Positions 12,943 to 21,185 of a DNA stretch of 33,638 nucleotides are shown piece by piece. The notes under the pieces were generated by a model that had not been told where the DNA came from, ran no database searches, and was given only the letters and a program-made list of their open reading frames with translations. Position numbers and translations under genes: made by a program. Position 1 is the stretch's first letter, and each line of letters starts with the position of its first letter. This DNA comes from JBMNQS01 sp050944255 (GTDB lineage Bacteria > Bacillota > Clostridia > Christensenellales > Maliibacteriaceae), in assembly GCA_050944255.1 (NCBI GenBank), contig JBMNQS010000015.1:1-33638 (forward strand), given 5' to 3'.

Positions 12943-15570
12943 TTATTCACTCTTCTGCAGCTTGTTCTGCAGGCTCTCCAATGTATTGATCGCCTCCATG
13001 GGCGTCATAGCGGTCAGGTTTAAATCCCGCAAAATGCTGACCACCTGCAGCGTATCGGCATCCTGCGCAAAGAGCCCCAACTGCTGCACAGGCTCCGGCG
13101 CACCTTCTCCCTCAATGATCTGCTTCGTCTTTTTCGTGATATCCGAGCGTTCCAATTGGCGCAGCACTTCCTTGGCCCGCTCCACTACCGGCAGCGGGAT
13201 ACCGGCCAGCTTGGCCACCTCGATGCCGAAACTTCTGTCCGTGGCGCCGCGCACCACCCGGCGCAGGAAGATGATGTCGTCCCCGTACTTCCTGGCCGAT
13301 ACGCAGTAGTTCTTGACCCCGTCCAGCCGGCCTTCCAGCTCTCCCAGCTCCTGGTAGTGGGTGGCGAACAGCGTCCTGGCCTGAAGATGGCTCTGGGCGG
13401 AAATGTATTCCACTATTGCCCAGGCAATAGATAGTCCGTCGAAGGTGGACGTTCCCCGCCCGATTTCATCGAGGATGAGCAGGCTCTTCTTCGTGGCGTG
13501 CGCCAAAATGTGAGCCATTTCGCTCATTTCCACCATAAAGGTGCTCTGTCCGCCGGAAAGGTCGTCAGAGGCCCCCACGCGGGTAAACACCCGGTCCACC
13601 ACGCCGATATGCGCCTGCTTCGCCGGTACGAACGAGCCCATCTGGGCCATCAGCGCAATCAGTGCCACCTGGCGCATGTACGTGGATTTTCCTGCCATAT
13701 TGGGGCCGGTGATAATCAAAAAGCGATTCTCTCGCGTATCGAGCTTCACGTCGTTGGGCACGAAGTTTGTGTCTGTCTGGACGGCCTCTACCACCGGATG
13801 GCGGCCGGCAGTGACGGAAATTTCTTCGGAATCGTCCACCGCGGGGCGGACGTAGCCCCTTGCCTGCGCCACGTTTGCAAAGCTCTGCAGGCAATCCAGC
13901 GTGGCGATGGCGCCCGCAGTCCGGTGGATGCGCTCCACCTCCTGCGCCACGCTGTCGCGCACCTGCAGGAACAATGCGTATTCCAGTTTGGCGATCTTGT
14001 CCTCCACGCCGGTGAGCTGCTGCTCAATTTCCTTCAGCTCCGGCGTAATGTACCGCTCCGCGCCCACCAGCGTCTGCTTTCTCACATAGCGCATGGGCAC
14101 CACGGAAAGGTTCGAGCGGGTTACTTCGATGTAATAACCAAAGACCTTGTTGTAGCCCACCTTCAGGTTCTTGATGCCGGTGGCCTCGCGCTCATCCTTC
14201 TCCAGTTGGGCGATCCAGTCCCTGGAATGAAGCGCCGCGTCGCGCAGTTTGTCCAGTTCGTCGTCGAACCCCTGCGCAATGACGCCGGGGTCGCGGACGC
14301 TCAGCGGCGCGTCGGGACTGATGGCAGAGGATAAAAGCTCGCCCACGTCCCGCATCAGATCGATCTGCATCGCCATATCGGCAATCAGCGGGGACTTGAG
14401 CTTCAGTACGTAGGTCTTGATCTGCGGCAGCAGCGTCAGGGACCTTCCCAGTGACAATAGATCCCTGGCCCCCGCGCTGCCCACGCTGACGCGGCTGGCC
14501 AGGCGCTCCATGTCGTAGACCTGGTTCAAAAGATCCCGCAGGGCGCTTTGGGCGATGACTTCCGAACAGAATTCCTCCACCGCATCCAGCCGCCGGTTGA
14601 TTTCCCCGACATCCAAAAGCGGCTGCTCCACCCAGCGGCGCAGCATCCTGGCGCCCATGGACGTCTGGGTCTTGTCCAAGAGGCCCAAGAGCGAGCCCTT
14701 CTTGCTCCTTGTGCGCATGGTCTGGGTAATCTCCAGGCTGTGGCGGGTCATAGCGTCCAGCATCATCACGCTGCGGCTCTTCTGCACATTGAGCCTCGCG
14801 ATGTGCGCCATGGCGTGTTTCTGCGTCTGGTTCAGGTAGTCTAAGAGCGCCGCGGCGGCGCAGGCGGCCATGGGCATTTTATCGATGCCGTAGGGCGATA
14901 AATCCTTGAGCTGAAAGTGCTCGCAGAGCATCTGCTCGGCCGTCCGAAGCTCGCGCATCTGGGTCTGGAAGACGTCCATGCGGGCCGGAACGCGCTTTTT
15001 GAAATCTTCTATTTCGGAGGACTTCATCATCATGGCCTCATCGACGATCAGTTCCGACGCGTCGATGCGCGCCAGTTCGTCCATCATCCGCTCCGTCGCG
15101 TTCTCTCCGGTCAGCTCATCCACCACAAATTCACCGGTGGAGATATCCGTATACGCAAGACCGATGCGCCCTTCCTCCAGGCAGAGGCTCACCAGGTAAT
15201 TGTTCTTGGAGCTGTCCAGCATGCTTTCCTCAAGAACGGTGCCCGGCGTGACGACCCGCACCACGTCGCGCTCCACCAGAGCGCCGGGGGCAGGCTCGGT
15301 GATCTGCTCGGCAATGGCCACCTTGTAGCCTTTGGCAATCAGCCGGCTGATGTACGTATCGGCCGAATGGTGCGGCACGCCGCACATGGGCGCCCGCTCC
15401 GCAAGACCGCAGTCGCGGCCCGTCAGAGTCAATTCCAGCTCTCTGGAGGCCACCATGGCGTCCTCGAAGAACATCTCGTAAAAATCGCCCAGCCGGAAAA
15501 AGACCAGGCAATCCTTGTACTTTTCCTTGATTTCAAGATGCTGCCGCATCATAGGGGTCAATTCCGCCAT
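12943..15570 (-). CDS. mutS: DNA mismatch repair protein MutS
   Basis: This 875-residue protein has the full MutS1 length. The N-terminal mismatch-binding domain contains the FFRLGDFYEMFFEDA segment with the Phe-x-Glu mismatch reader (FYE). Connector, lever and clamp domains follow. The C-terminal ATPase has Walker A GPNMAGKST at about 620-628, SDDLSGGQSTFMVEM, Walker B LLILDEIGRGTST, and the ATHYQEL signature. The C-terminal tail ends with the dimer/tetramer helix region. The ATG at 15570 is one base after the miaB stop codon, so the two are coupled. Confidence 0.98.
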   Translation of the reverse strand: MAELTPMMRQHLEIKEKYKDCLVFFRLGDFYEMFFEDAMVASRELELTLTGRDCGLAERAPMCGVPHHSADTYISRLIAKGYKVAIAEQITEPAPGALVERDVVRVVTPGTVLEESMLDSSKNNYLVSLCLEEGRIGLAYTDISTGEFVVDELTGENATERMMDELARIDASELIVDEAMMMKSSEIEDFKKRVPARMDVFQTQMRELRTAEQMLCEHFQLKDLSPYGIDKMPMAACAAAALLDYLNQTQKHAMAHIARLNVQKSRSVMMLDAMTRHSLEITQTMRTRSKKGSLLGLLDKTQTSMGARMLRRWVEQPLLDVGEINRRLDAVEEFCSEVIAQSALRDLLNQVYDMERLASRVSVGSAGARDLLSLGRSLTLLPQIKTYVLKLKSPLIADMAMQIDLMRDVGELLSSAISPDAPLSVRDPGVIAQGFDDELDKLRDAALHSRDWIAQLEKDEREATGIKNLKVGYNKVFGYYIEVTRSNLSVVPMRYVRKQTLVGAERYITPELKEIEQQLTGVEDKIAKLEYALFLQVRDSVAQEVERIHRTAGAIATLDCLQSFANVAQARGYVRPAVDDSEEISVTAGRHPVVEAVQTDTNFVPNDVKLDTRENRFLIITGPNMAGKSTYMRQVALIALMAQMGSFVPAKQAHIGVVDRVFTRVGASDDLSGGQSTFMVEMSEMAHILAHATKKSLLILDEIGRGTSTFDGLSIAWAIVEYISAQSHLQARTLFATHYQELGELEGRLDGVKNYCVSARKYGDDIIFLRRVVRGATDRSFGIEVAKLAGIPLPVVERAKEVLRQLERSDITKKTKQIIEGEGAPEPVQQLGLFAQDADTLQVVSILRDLNLTAMTPMEAINTLESLQNKLQKSE

Positions 15571-15571
15571 G

Positions 15572-16915
15572 CTATTTCCCTTCCGCCATCGTGCCTAAAA
15601 GTATATTGCCCTTGGCTCTGCCGATTGTTACGTCCACCAATTGGCCGATTTTGTCCTGGCTCCCTCCGAAATGAACCGGGCGCCCGCAATCGGTGCGGCC
15701 CACCAGTTGCCGCGCCTGGCCGCCGGCTTTCTCCACGAGAACTTCACAGGTTTGGCCCACGTAGCCGGCGTTGATTTCCGCCGTGATCTGTCTCTGCAGT
15801 CCGATCAGCCTTTGAAGCCGCTCGCGCTTGACCAGCTCGGGCACCTGATCGGCCATCTTGTCCGCCGCGGTGCCGCGCCTGGCTGAAAAGCCGAAGAGAT
15901 AACCGCTGTGGAAGCGAACTTGGCGGATCAACTCCAGCGTCTGCTCAAAATCCTCATCGGTCTCGCCGGGGAACCCCACGATGATATCCGTGGTCAGCCC
16001 GATATGCGGCATCTTTTCGCGGAGCTTGCGAACCAGACCCAAATAATGCTCCCGGGTGTATTTCCTGTTCATGCGGCGCAATACATCATTGGAGCCGGAC
16101 TGCACCGGCAGGTGAAGCTGCTTGCAGACATGCCGGCACTGGGCCATGGCCGAAATGAGGCTGTCGGACAGATCCTTGGGGTGCGACGTCATAAAGCGGA
16201 TGCGGGCGATGCCTGGTACCCGGTCCAGTTCCCGGAGCAGCTCGGCGAAGGCGTCCCCGCCTCCGGCGTAGGAATTGACGTTCTGGCCCAAAAGGACGAT
16301 CTCCCGGGTGCCGCCTTTTACAAGCTGCCGCACCTCGTCCACGATCTCCTCCTTTTTGCGGCTGCGCTCACGGCCGCGCACAAAGGGCACGATGCAGTAG
16401 GTGCAGTAATTGTCACAGCCCTGCATGATGTCCACGAACTTGGAGGGCGTCGCCTGCGTCCGAAGAAGCCCCTTTTGCACCTGCTCCAGCTGCTCTTTGT
16501 CGAAGATTTCCACGATGGGCTTCTCGCCGCCTTGGATGCGGCCCACGTATTCGGGCAGCTTGTGCATATTGTGGGTGCCGAAAATCAGCTCCACGAAGTC
16601 GAAACGCCGCAAAAAGTCATCAGCCGCGCCGGACTGCTGCATCATGCAGCCGCATACGCCGATGATCTTTTCGGGGTTCTCCCGCTTGGCCTTTCTGAGC
16701 CTGCCCACGTTTCCAAACACCCGGTCCTCCGCATGTTCCCGGATGCAGCAGGTGTTGTACAGGATCACGTCGCCGCTTTCGGAGCCCTCCCCGGCGGGCA
16801 GCCCGCCGATGGACTCCAGCATGGCGCCCATCTTTTCGGAATCGCGCACGTTCATCTGGCAGCCGTAGGTGATGATCTGATAGGTAAATGTTTTATCGGG
16901 ACGCAGTTTCTCCAT
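15572..16915 (-). CDS. miaB: tRNA-2-methylthio-N6-dimethylallyladenosine synthase MiaB
   Basis: This 447-residue radical-SAM methylthiotransferase adds the 2-methylthio group to i6A37 of tRNA. The N-terminal MTTase domain holds three cluster Cys (TYGCQMN, the second Cys of YNTCC, and the first of GVCGCM). The radical-SAM motif CDNYCTYC lies at about residues 160-170. A C-terminal TRAM domain is present (about 375-445). It heads the operon miaB-mutS-mutL-miaA-ynbB, behind a promoter at 16955-16983. AAGGAG lies 12 bases before the ATG. Confidence 0.97.
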   Translation of the reverse strand: MEKLRPDKTFTYQIITYGCQMNVRDSEKMGAMLESIGGLPAGEGSESGDVILYNTCCIREHAEDRVFGNVGRLRKAKRENPEKIIGVCGCMMQQSGAADDFLRRFDFVELIFGTHNMHKLPEYVGRIQGGEKPIVEIFDKEQLEQVQKGLLRTQATPSKFVDIMQGCDNYCTYCIVPFVRGRERSRKKEEIVDEVRQLVKGGTREIVLLGQNVNSYAGGGDAFAELLRELDRVPGIARIRFMTSHPKDLSDSLISAMAQCRHVCKQLHLPVQSGSNDVLRRMNRKYTREHYLGLVRKLREKMPHIGLTTDIIVGFPGETDEDFEQTLELIRQVRFHSGYLFGFSARRGTAADKMADQVPELVKRERLQRLIGLQRQITAEINAGYVGQTCEVLVEKAGGQARQLVGRTDCGRPVHFGGSQDKIGQLVDVTIGRAKGNILLGTMAEGK

Positions 16916-16954
16916 GCGCTGTTCAAACTCCTTGTCTAAAAACCATACGTTTTT

Positions 16955-16983
16955 ATTATAACCGCTGGCGCTGCGCGTGACAA
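16955..16983 (-). promoter_or_regulatory. Promoter of the miaB-mutS-mutL-miaA-ynbB operon
   Basis: On the minus strand TTGTCA (16978-16983) and TATAAT (16955-16960) are 17 bp apart, about 40 nt before the miaB ATG. Confidence 0.75.
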
Positions 16984-17147
16984 CTTTCCGCAGGTTCCGG
17001 CATATCTTTTACGATTACGGCTTATAGAGGACTTCATTATTTGACCGTCCTCTTGCAGACGCCAGGCGCCGCCGGTTAAACCCATGTTTGCGCTTTGATC
17101 ACCGGACGCAAAACCCGTTCTTGCCGCCGTTATGGCGATTGCACCCC

Positions 17148-17176
17148 TTGCACATTTTTAGCGTATCTTTTATATA
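17148..17176 (+). promoter_or_regulatory. Promoter of the first ZIP gene
   Basis: TTGCAC (17148-17153) and TATATA (17171-17176) are 17 bp apart, about 55 nt before the ATG at 17234. Between this promoter and that of miaB an inverted repeat, AGAGGAC (17026-17032) and GTCCTCT (17047-17053), is the only other structure seen. Confidence 0.65.
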
Positions 17177-17233
17177 GCGGCCTCTCTGCCGTTCGCCTGA
17201 CAATGCATTTAATACGTAAAGGAGTAATTTCCC

Positions 17234-18058
17234 ATGATAGACTGGGCGGTAAACCAACACCCTCTGCTGCTTGTGCTGCTGGGAACGGGATTCACCTGGG
17301 GTATGACGGCCCTTGGCGCAGCCACCGTTTTCTTTTTTAAAAAAATCAATAAACCCGTACTCAATACCATGCTGGGGTTCGCCTCCGGCGTCATGATCGC
17401 CGCCAGCTTCTGGTCCCTTCTGGCGCCCGCCATCGAAATGGCCCAGGACGGACCCCTGCCCGCCTGGCTCGTGGCCACGCTGGGCTTTATATTGGGCGCG
17501 GCGTTTCTCTATGGCTCGGATAAACTGCTCCCCTACCTGAAAATGGGCGCGCTTAACGACAAGAAAAACGAAATTGTATCCACCCGCATGCGCCGCAGCA
17601 TCCTTTTGATATTCTCCATTACGCTGCACAATATCCCCGAGGGATTGGCCGTGGGCGTGGCCTTCGGCGCGGCGGCGCAGGCTATGGATATACACGCCAT
17701 TGTGGCGGCCTTTCTCGTGGCCTTCGGCATCGGCATACAGAACTTCCCCGAAGGCGCGGCGGTATCCATCCCCCTGCGAAGGGAAGGATTTTCCCGCGGC
17801 AAAAGTTTTTGGTACGGACAGCTTTCCGGCCTGGTAGAGCCCATTGCAGGCTTCCTGGGCGCGGCGCTGGTGATGCACGTACAGCCCATTCTCCCCTACG
17901 CACTGGCGTTTGCCGCAGGCGCCATGATCTACGTGGTGGCGGAAGAGCTGATTCCCGAAGCCCAATCGGATACCAAAAAGAAACATTCCCACTTCGCCAC
18001 CATAGGCTGCATTTTAGGTTTTGCCGTCATGATGCTGCTGGATGTGGCGCTGGGATAA
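17234..18058 (+). CDS. ZIP-family divalent metal transporter, copy 1
   Basis: This 274-residue integral membrane protein has about eight hydrophobic segments and resembles GufA/ZupT-type ZIP transporters, which import Zn2+, Fe2+ or Mn2+. Metal-site motifs are HNIPEGLAVG in helix 4, QNFPEGAAVSIPLRREG in helix 5 and EELIPEAQ later. The helix 3-4 loop is short and polar (LKMGALNDKKNEIV). AAAGGAG precedes the ATG by nine bases. A closely similar paralogue follows 236 bp downstream. A terminator at 18078-18107 separates them, so the two are probably expressed separately. Metal specificity cannot be told from sequence. Confidence 0.93.
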   Translation: MIDWAVNQHPLLLVLLGTGFTWGMTALGAATVFFFKKINKPVLNTMLGFASGVMIAASFWSLLAPAIEMAQDGPLPAWLVATLGFILGAAFLYGSDKLLPYLKMGALNDKKNEIVSTRMRRSILLIFSITLHNIPEGLAVGVAFGAAAQAMDIHAIVAAFLVAFGIGIQNFPEGAAVSIPLRREGFSRGKSFWYGQLSGLVEPIAGFLGAALVMHVQPILPYALAFAAGAMIYVVAEELIPEAQSDTKKKHSHFATIGCILGFAVMMLLDVALG

Positions 18059-18077
18059 TTTTCATTTAAAATCAGAC

Positions 18078-18107
18078 AGAGGGTTCGCTGAAAAGCGACC
18101 CTCTTTT
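18078..18107 (+). terminator. Intrinsic terminator after ZIP copy 1
   Basis: AGAGGGTTCGCT (18078-18089) pairs with AGCGACCCTCT (18094-18104) around a GAAA loop, with one bulged T, and ends in TTTT. Confidence 0.88.
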
Positions 18108-18223
18108 GATTTGCCGGAAAATCCAAATTCCAAGCCGGGTAGGTTGATGTTTCCCAAGGCGGGCACGGGTTCGCTCTACCTGTGATCCTTAAGGTACGGC
18201 GGCGCTTCACATCCTATTTCCTG

Positions 18224-18252
18224 TTTTCAAGAAGTGTCCGGCATGTTATCAT
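18224..18252 (+). promoter_or_regulatory. Candidate promoter of ZIP copy 2
   Basis: TTTTCA (18224-18229) and TATCAT (18247-18252) are 17 bp apart, about 42 nt before the ATG. The fit is moderate. Confidence 0.4.
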
Positions 18253-18294
18253 AAAAGTATTCCGGCAATTAAATATTGGAAAAGGAGTGGTTGT

Positions 18295-19116
18295 ATGATG
18301 GATTGGCTGGCAACGCTGCACCCCTTTATACTGGTTTTAATCGCGACGGGCTTCACCTGGGGCATGACGGCCCTCGGCGCGGCCGCGGTTTTTTTCTTTA
18401 AGAAGATCAACCAGAAAGTTCTCAACGCCATGCTGGGTTTTGCTTCCGGCGTCATGATCGCCGCCAGCTTCTGGTCGCTTTTGGCTCCGGCCATTGAAAT
18501 GGCGGAAAGAAGCACGCTGCCTGCCTGGGCGGTGGCGGCCATCGGTTTTTTAACCGGCGGCGCATTTTTGTATCTGGCGGACAAACTGCTGCCCCATATA
18601 CACTTCGGCACCCCTGAGGGACAGGCCGAAGGACTGCCCTCCACGCTGCGCAGGAGCATCCTTTTGGTGTTTTCCATCACGCTGCACAATATTCCCGAGG
18701 GCATGGCCGTCGGCGTAGCCTTCGGAGCGGCGGCCAGGGTAATGGATGTTCCGGCCATCACGGCGGCGTTTATCGTGGCGCTGGGTATCGGCATACAGAA
18801 CTTCCCCGAAGGGGCGGCCGTATCCGTTCCCCTGCGCAGGGAAGGGTTATCCCGGATAAAAAGTTTTTGGTACGGGCAGCTTTCCGGCCTGGTGGAACCC
18901 ATCGCGGGCCTGCTGGGGGCGGCGCTGGTGATGTACGTGGAGCCCATACTCCCCTACGCGCTGGCATTCGCCGCGGGGGCCATGATCTACGTGGTCGTCG
19001 AAGAGCTGATTCCCGAGGCGCAGACCGGAGGCAAGCACGAAAATACGCACCTGGCGACGCTGGGCTGCATGATCGGCTTTGCGGTGATGATGATCCTGGA
19101 TGTGGCGCTGGGATAA
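18295..19116 (+). CDS. ZIP-family divalent metal transporter, copy 2
   Basis: This 273-residue protein is collinear with copy 1 over its full length. Shared blocks include GFTWGMTALGAA, LGFASGVMIAASFWSLLAPA, HNIPEG and FPEGAAVS. It diverges in the loop between helices 3 and 4 (HIHFGTPEGQAEGLPS here). The pair arose by tandem duplication. The difference in the cytoplasmic loop and the separate promoter regions suggest different metal preference or regulation; this is inferred. AAAGGAG precedes the double ATG at 18295. Confidence 0.93.
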   Translation: MMDWLATLHPFILVLIATGFTWGMTALGAAAVFFFKKINQKVLNAMLGFASGVMIAASFWSLLAPAIEMAERSTLPAWAVAAIGFLTGGAFLYLADKLLPHIHFGTPEGQAEGLPSTLRRSILLVFSITLHNIPEGMAVGVAFGAAARVMDVPAITAAFIVALGIGIQNFPEGAAVSVPLRREGLSRIKSFWYGQLSGLVEPIAGLLGAALVMYVEPILPYALAFAAGAMIYVVVEELIPEAQTGGKHENTHLATLGCMIGFAVMMILDVALG

Positions 19117-19223
19117 GGCGCCGGATAAAAATGCGCCATGCCTTTTCTATACAGTTTTTTCCTTTTGTGTTAAAATGAGCGCAGCTTGTTTTAATCCTAT
19201 CATAAAGAGAAAGGATACCGTCT

Positions 19224-20042
19224 ATGGCTACATTTGCACTGCATCTTCGAAGCGAGATTCTGGAACAGAACACCGTCGTTCACGTTATTTTGCCGGATTA
19301 CGCATCCAGCGACCGGCCCATGAAACCCAAGGATTATTACGATCAGCGCAAGAAATTCAAAGTGCTCTGGCTGCTGCACGGCCGGGGCGGGGATTCGTCG
19401 GACTGGATGAGAAAGACATCCATCGAGCGCTACGCGCTGGAGCGCAAGCTGGCGGTGATTATGCCCGACGCCAGAAACAGCTGGTACGCGGACATCCCCG
19501 GCTATAAATTGTGGACGTTCCTGGAAGAGGAACTGATGCCCATGACGTACGCGTTCTTTCCGCTGTCTGAAAAGACGCAGGACAATTACATAGCGGGCCT
19601 GTCCATGGGCGGCCTCGGCGCGGCCAAATGGGCCATCAATTCGCCGCATCGCTTCCGCTCCGCCGCCGTATTCTCCGGGGCGCTGTTTGATATCCGCAAG
19701 CGATTTGAAAGCGAGGAATACGCGGAAGTATTCAAGACGCTTTTCCCCGGCGGCCTTGAGAGCGTGCTGGGCACCAGCGACGATCTCTATGAGAAAACCC
19801 GCCGGTTCGTTGAGAGAAAGAACGCCGGCGAGCACGTGCCCAATTTCTACATCTCCTGCGGCACCGAGGACGAACTGGTGGTGGACGCCAATTACGCCTA
19901 CAAGGCATTCTGCGATGAAATCGGCTTTGAGGCCACATGGGTCTTTGAGCCGGGCGCCCATACATGGGATTTTTGGGACCGTCATATCCAAAGGGCGCTG
20001 GACTTTTTCGATATCAAGGCCGGCGACCAAACCGGCGACTGA
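19224..20042 (+). CDS. Alpha/beta-hydrolase esterase (esterase D / FrmB-like family)
   Basis: This 272-residue protein belongs to the PF00756 esterase family. The nucleophile Ser127 sits in GLSMGG. The Asp is likely in CGTEDELV (about 215) and His246 is in GAHTWDFWD. LLHGRGGDSSDW forms the oxyanion-hole strand. No signal peptide is present, so it should be cytoplasmic. Family members include acetyl-xylan and tributyrin esterases and S-formylglutathione hydrolase; the substrate here is open. AGAAAGGA lies upstream of the ATG. It stands alone after ZIP copy 2 and ends at a bidirectional terminator. Confidence 0.88.
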   Translation: MATFALHLRSEILEQNTVVHVILPDYASSDRPMKPKDYYDQRKKFKVLWLLHGRGGDSSDWMRKTSIERYALERKLAVIMPDARNSWYADIPGYKLWTFLEEELMPMTYAFFPLSEKTQDNYIAGLSMGGLGAAKWAINSPHRFRSAAVFSGALFDIRKRFESEEYAEVFKTLFPGGLESVLGTSDDLYEKTRRFVERKNAGEHVPNFYISCGTEDELVVDANYAYKAFCDEIGFEATWVFEPGAHTWDFWDRHIQRALDFFDIKAGDQTGD

Positions 20043-20150
20043 TTGCCGGAGCTATGTCCGGCGGACGCGGCGCTTCGTAAACAGCCGCCAAGCGAAAAAG
20101 CCGGATGAAGGAACCTACAAAAAAGCCCGCAAACGGGATTTTAAACAATA

Positions 20151-20180
20151 AAAAGGACGTGCTGCGCACGTCCTTTTTAT
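20151..20180. terminator. Bidirectional intrinsic terminator
   Basis: AAAAGGACGTGC (20151-20162) pairs with GCACGTCCTTTT (20166-20177) around a 3-nt loop. T-runs occur on both strands. It lies between the convergent esterase and membrane-protein genes. Confidence 0.92.
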
Positions 20181-20188
20181 TTATTTTT

Positions 20189-20965
20189 CTATTTCTTCCC
20201 CTTCTCCGCCAGCAGGATCATCCGCAGGAACTGCTCCCTTGTAATGAGCACCTTGCGGGGACGTCCCCTGTCGAATTCCGATACGATGCCTAGTTGCTCC
20301 ATGGCGTCCATCAGTCGCGCGGCGCGGTCATAATCCACCAATAACAGCTCCTGCAGCATGGCGATGGTGGCCTGCCCGCCATCAATGGATACTTTTATGG
20401 CCTCGTAAAGCAGCGGGTCCAGGCTGTCGTCATCATACGGTTCCCTGGAAGCGCTGTCGGCAAGCTCCAGCTTTTCCGCCACCGGCGTACGCGGACGCTG
20501 CCGCCGCATCAGATTGCGCTGCTCCTGCAGGAAATGGATGCCGCGGCGTATCTGCGACGGCGTAAACTGCATCACCGGGGTCTCCACCTCCGGAGCCGGC
20601 GTATGAACGGGCTGCGCCCCGTAGTAGCCCCAAAGAAGAAGTACCAGCGCCGTACACGCCAAAACGCCATCCACAATGCCCGCCGGAAGCATGAAAACCA
20701 TCAGCGCCATGGTGACGACACAGCCTATGACGCACAGCGCAAAGCCCCACATGCGGTTTTTCAGAAGCCCCACGGCGCCGAGGATGCGCACCGAGGCGTA
20801 TATAAACCCCATCGCCGCCATCAGGCGCACATTTTCATTGAAATAAGGCACAATGAAGGCCTGGAATGCAGACTCCTGCGCTGCGAAAAAAGCCGCCGCA
20901 CCGCCTAAAATTTCTATGGCGGCGTGCACGAGGATTAAAATAGCCGCCCATTTGTATTTCTTCAT
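20189..20965 (-). CDS. Four-helix membrane protein with C-terminal FtsK-gamma-like winged helix
   Basis: This 258-residue protein has four predicted membrane helices in the first 117 residues (about 5-28, 43-67, 72-93 and 97-117). A polar linker follows (about 118-180). The C-terminal domain (about 182-245) reads DPLLYEAIKVSIDGGQATIAM, then DYDRAARLMDAMEQLGIV and GRPRKVLI. This matches the gamma domain of FtsK/SpoIIIE, which reads KOPS/SRS DNA sites and in FtsK also contacts XerD. The RecA-like motor is completely missing. The usual LQRR at the start of the recognition region is LQEL here. The GAAGGAGGG ribosome site precedes the ATG. It appears monocistronic. A membrane-anchored DNA-binding role is inferred. 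Confidence 0.8.
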   Translation of the reverse strand: MKKYKWAAILILVHAAIEILGGAAAFFAAQESAFQAFIVPYFNENVRLMAAMGFIYASVRILGAVGLLKNRMWGFALCVIGCVVTMALMVFMLPAGIVDGVLACTALVLLLWGYYGAQPVHTPAPEVETPVMQFTPSQIRRGIHFLQEQRNLMRRQRPRTPVAEKLELADSASREPYDDDSLDPLLYEAIKVSIDGGQATIAMLQELLLVDYDRAARLMDAMEQLGIVSEFDRGRPRKVLITREQFLRMILLAEKGKK

Positions 20966-20993
20966 GCAATCCCTCCTTCGCGCTTACACCTAT

Positions 20994-21022
20994 ATAGTAT
21001 CACAATGACTTGCCACATACAA
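20994..21022 (-). promoter_or_regulatory. Promoter of the FtsK-gamma-like membrane protein
   Basis: On the minus strand TTGTAT (21017-21022) and TACTAT (20994-20999) are 17 bp apart, about 29 nt before the ATG. Confidence 0.6.
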
Positions 21023-21185
21023 AAAAGGCCTTTGAGTAAATGCCATTATTCCCTTTGATCGAAAAAACAGGCCGTTCCAAACACGCCCATGGCTTACGCC
21101 GCCGGGCGGACGGCAAAACTGCCCAAGGGTCTATCGAATACGGCTTTCTCTTAAACAGGCAAGGACGGCCGCAAGGCCGATCCGC

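Noticed and set aside
11908..14334. Long plus-strand ORFs opposite mutL and mutS
   Set aside because: Same reason: shadows of two clearly identified repair genes, with no family motifs of their own.
15908..16939. Long plus-strand ORF (343 codons) opposite miaB
   Set aside because: It is antisense to a gene with full catalytic motifs; its length reflects codon bias of the opposite strand.
17099..17992. 297-codon minus-strand ORF opposite ZIP copy 1
   Set aside because: Low-complexity Gly/Arg/His-rich shadow of the transporter; no ribosome site or domain.
19224..20042. Esterase as S-formylglutathione hydrolase serving formaldehyde from the HPS/PHI operon
   Set aside because: The family fits, but it lies 11 kb away in another unit, and Clostridia rarely use glutathione; no formaldehyde dehydrogenase is seen.
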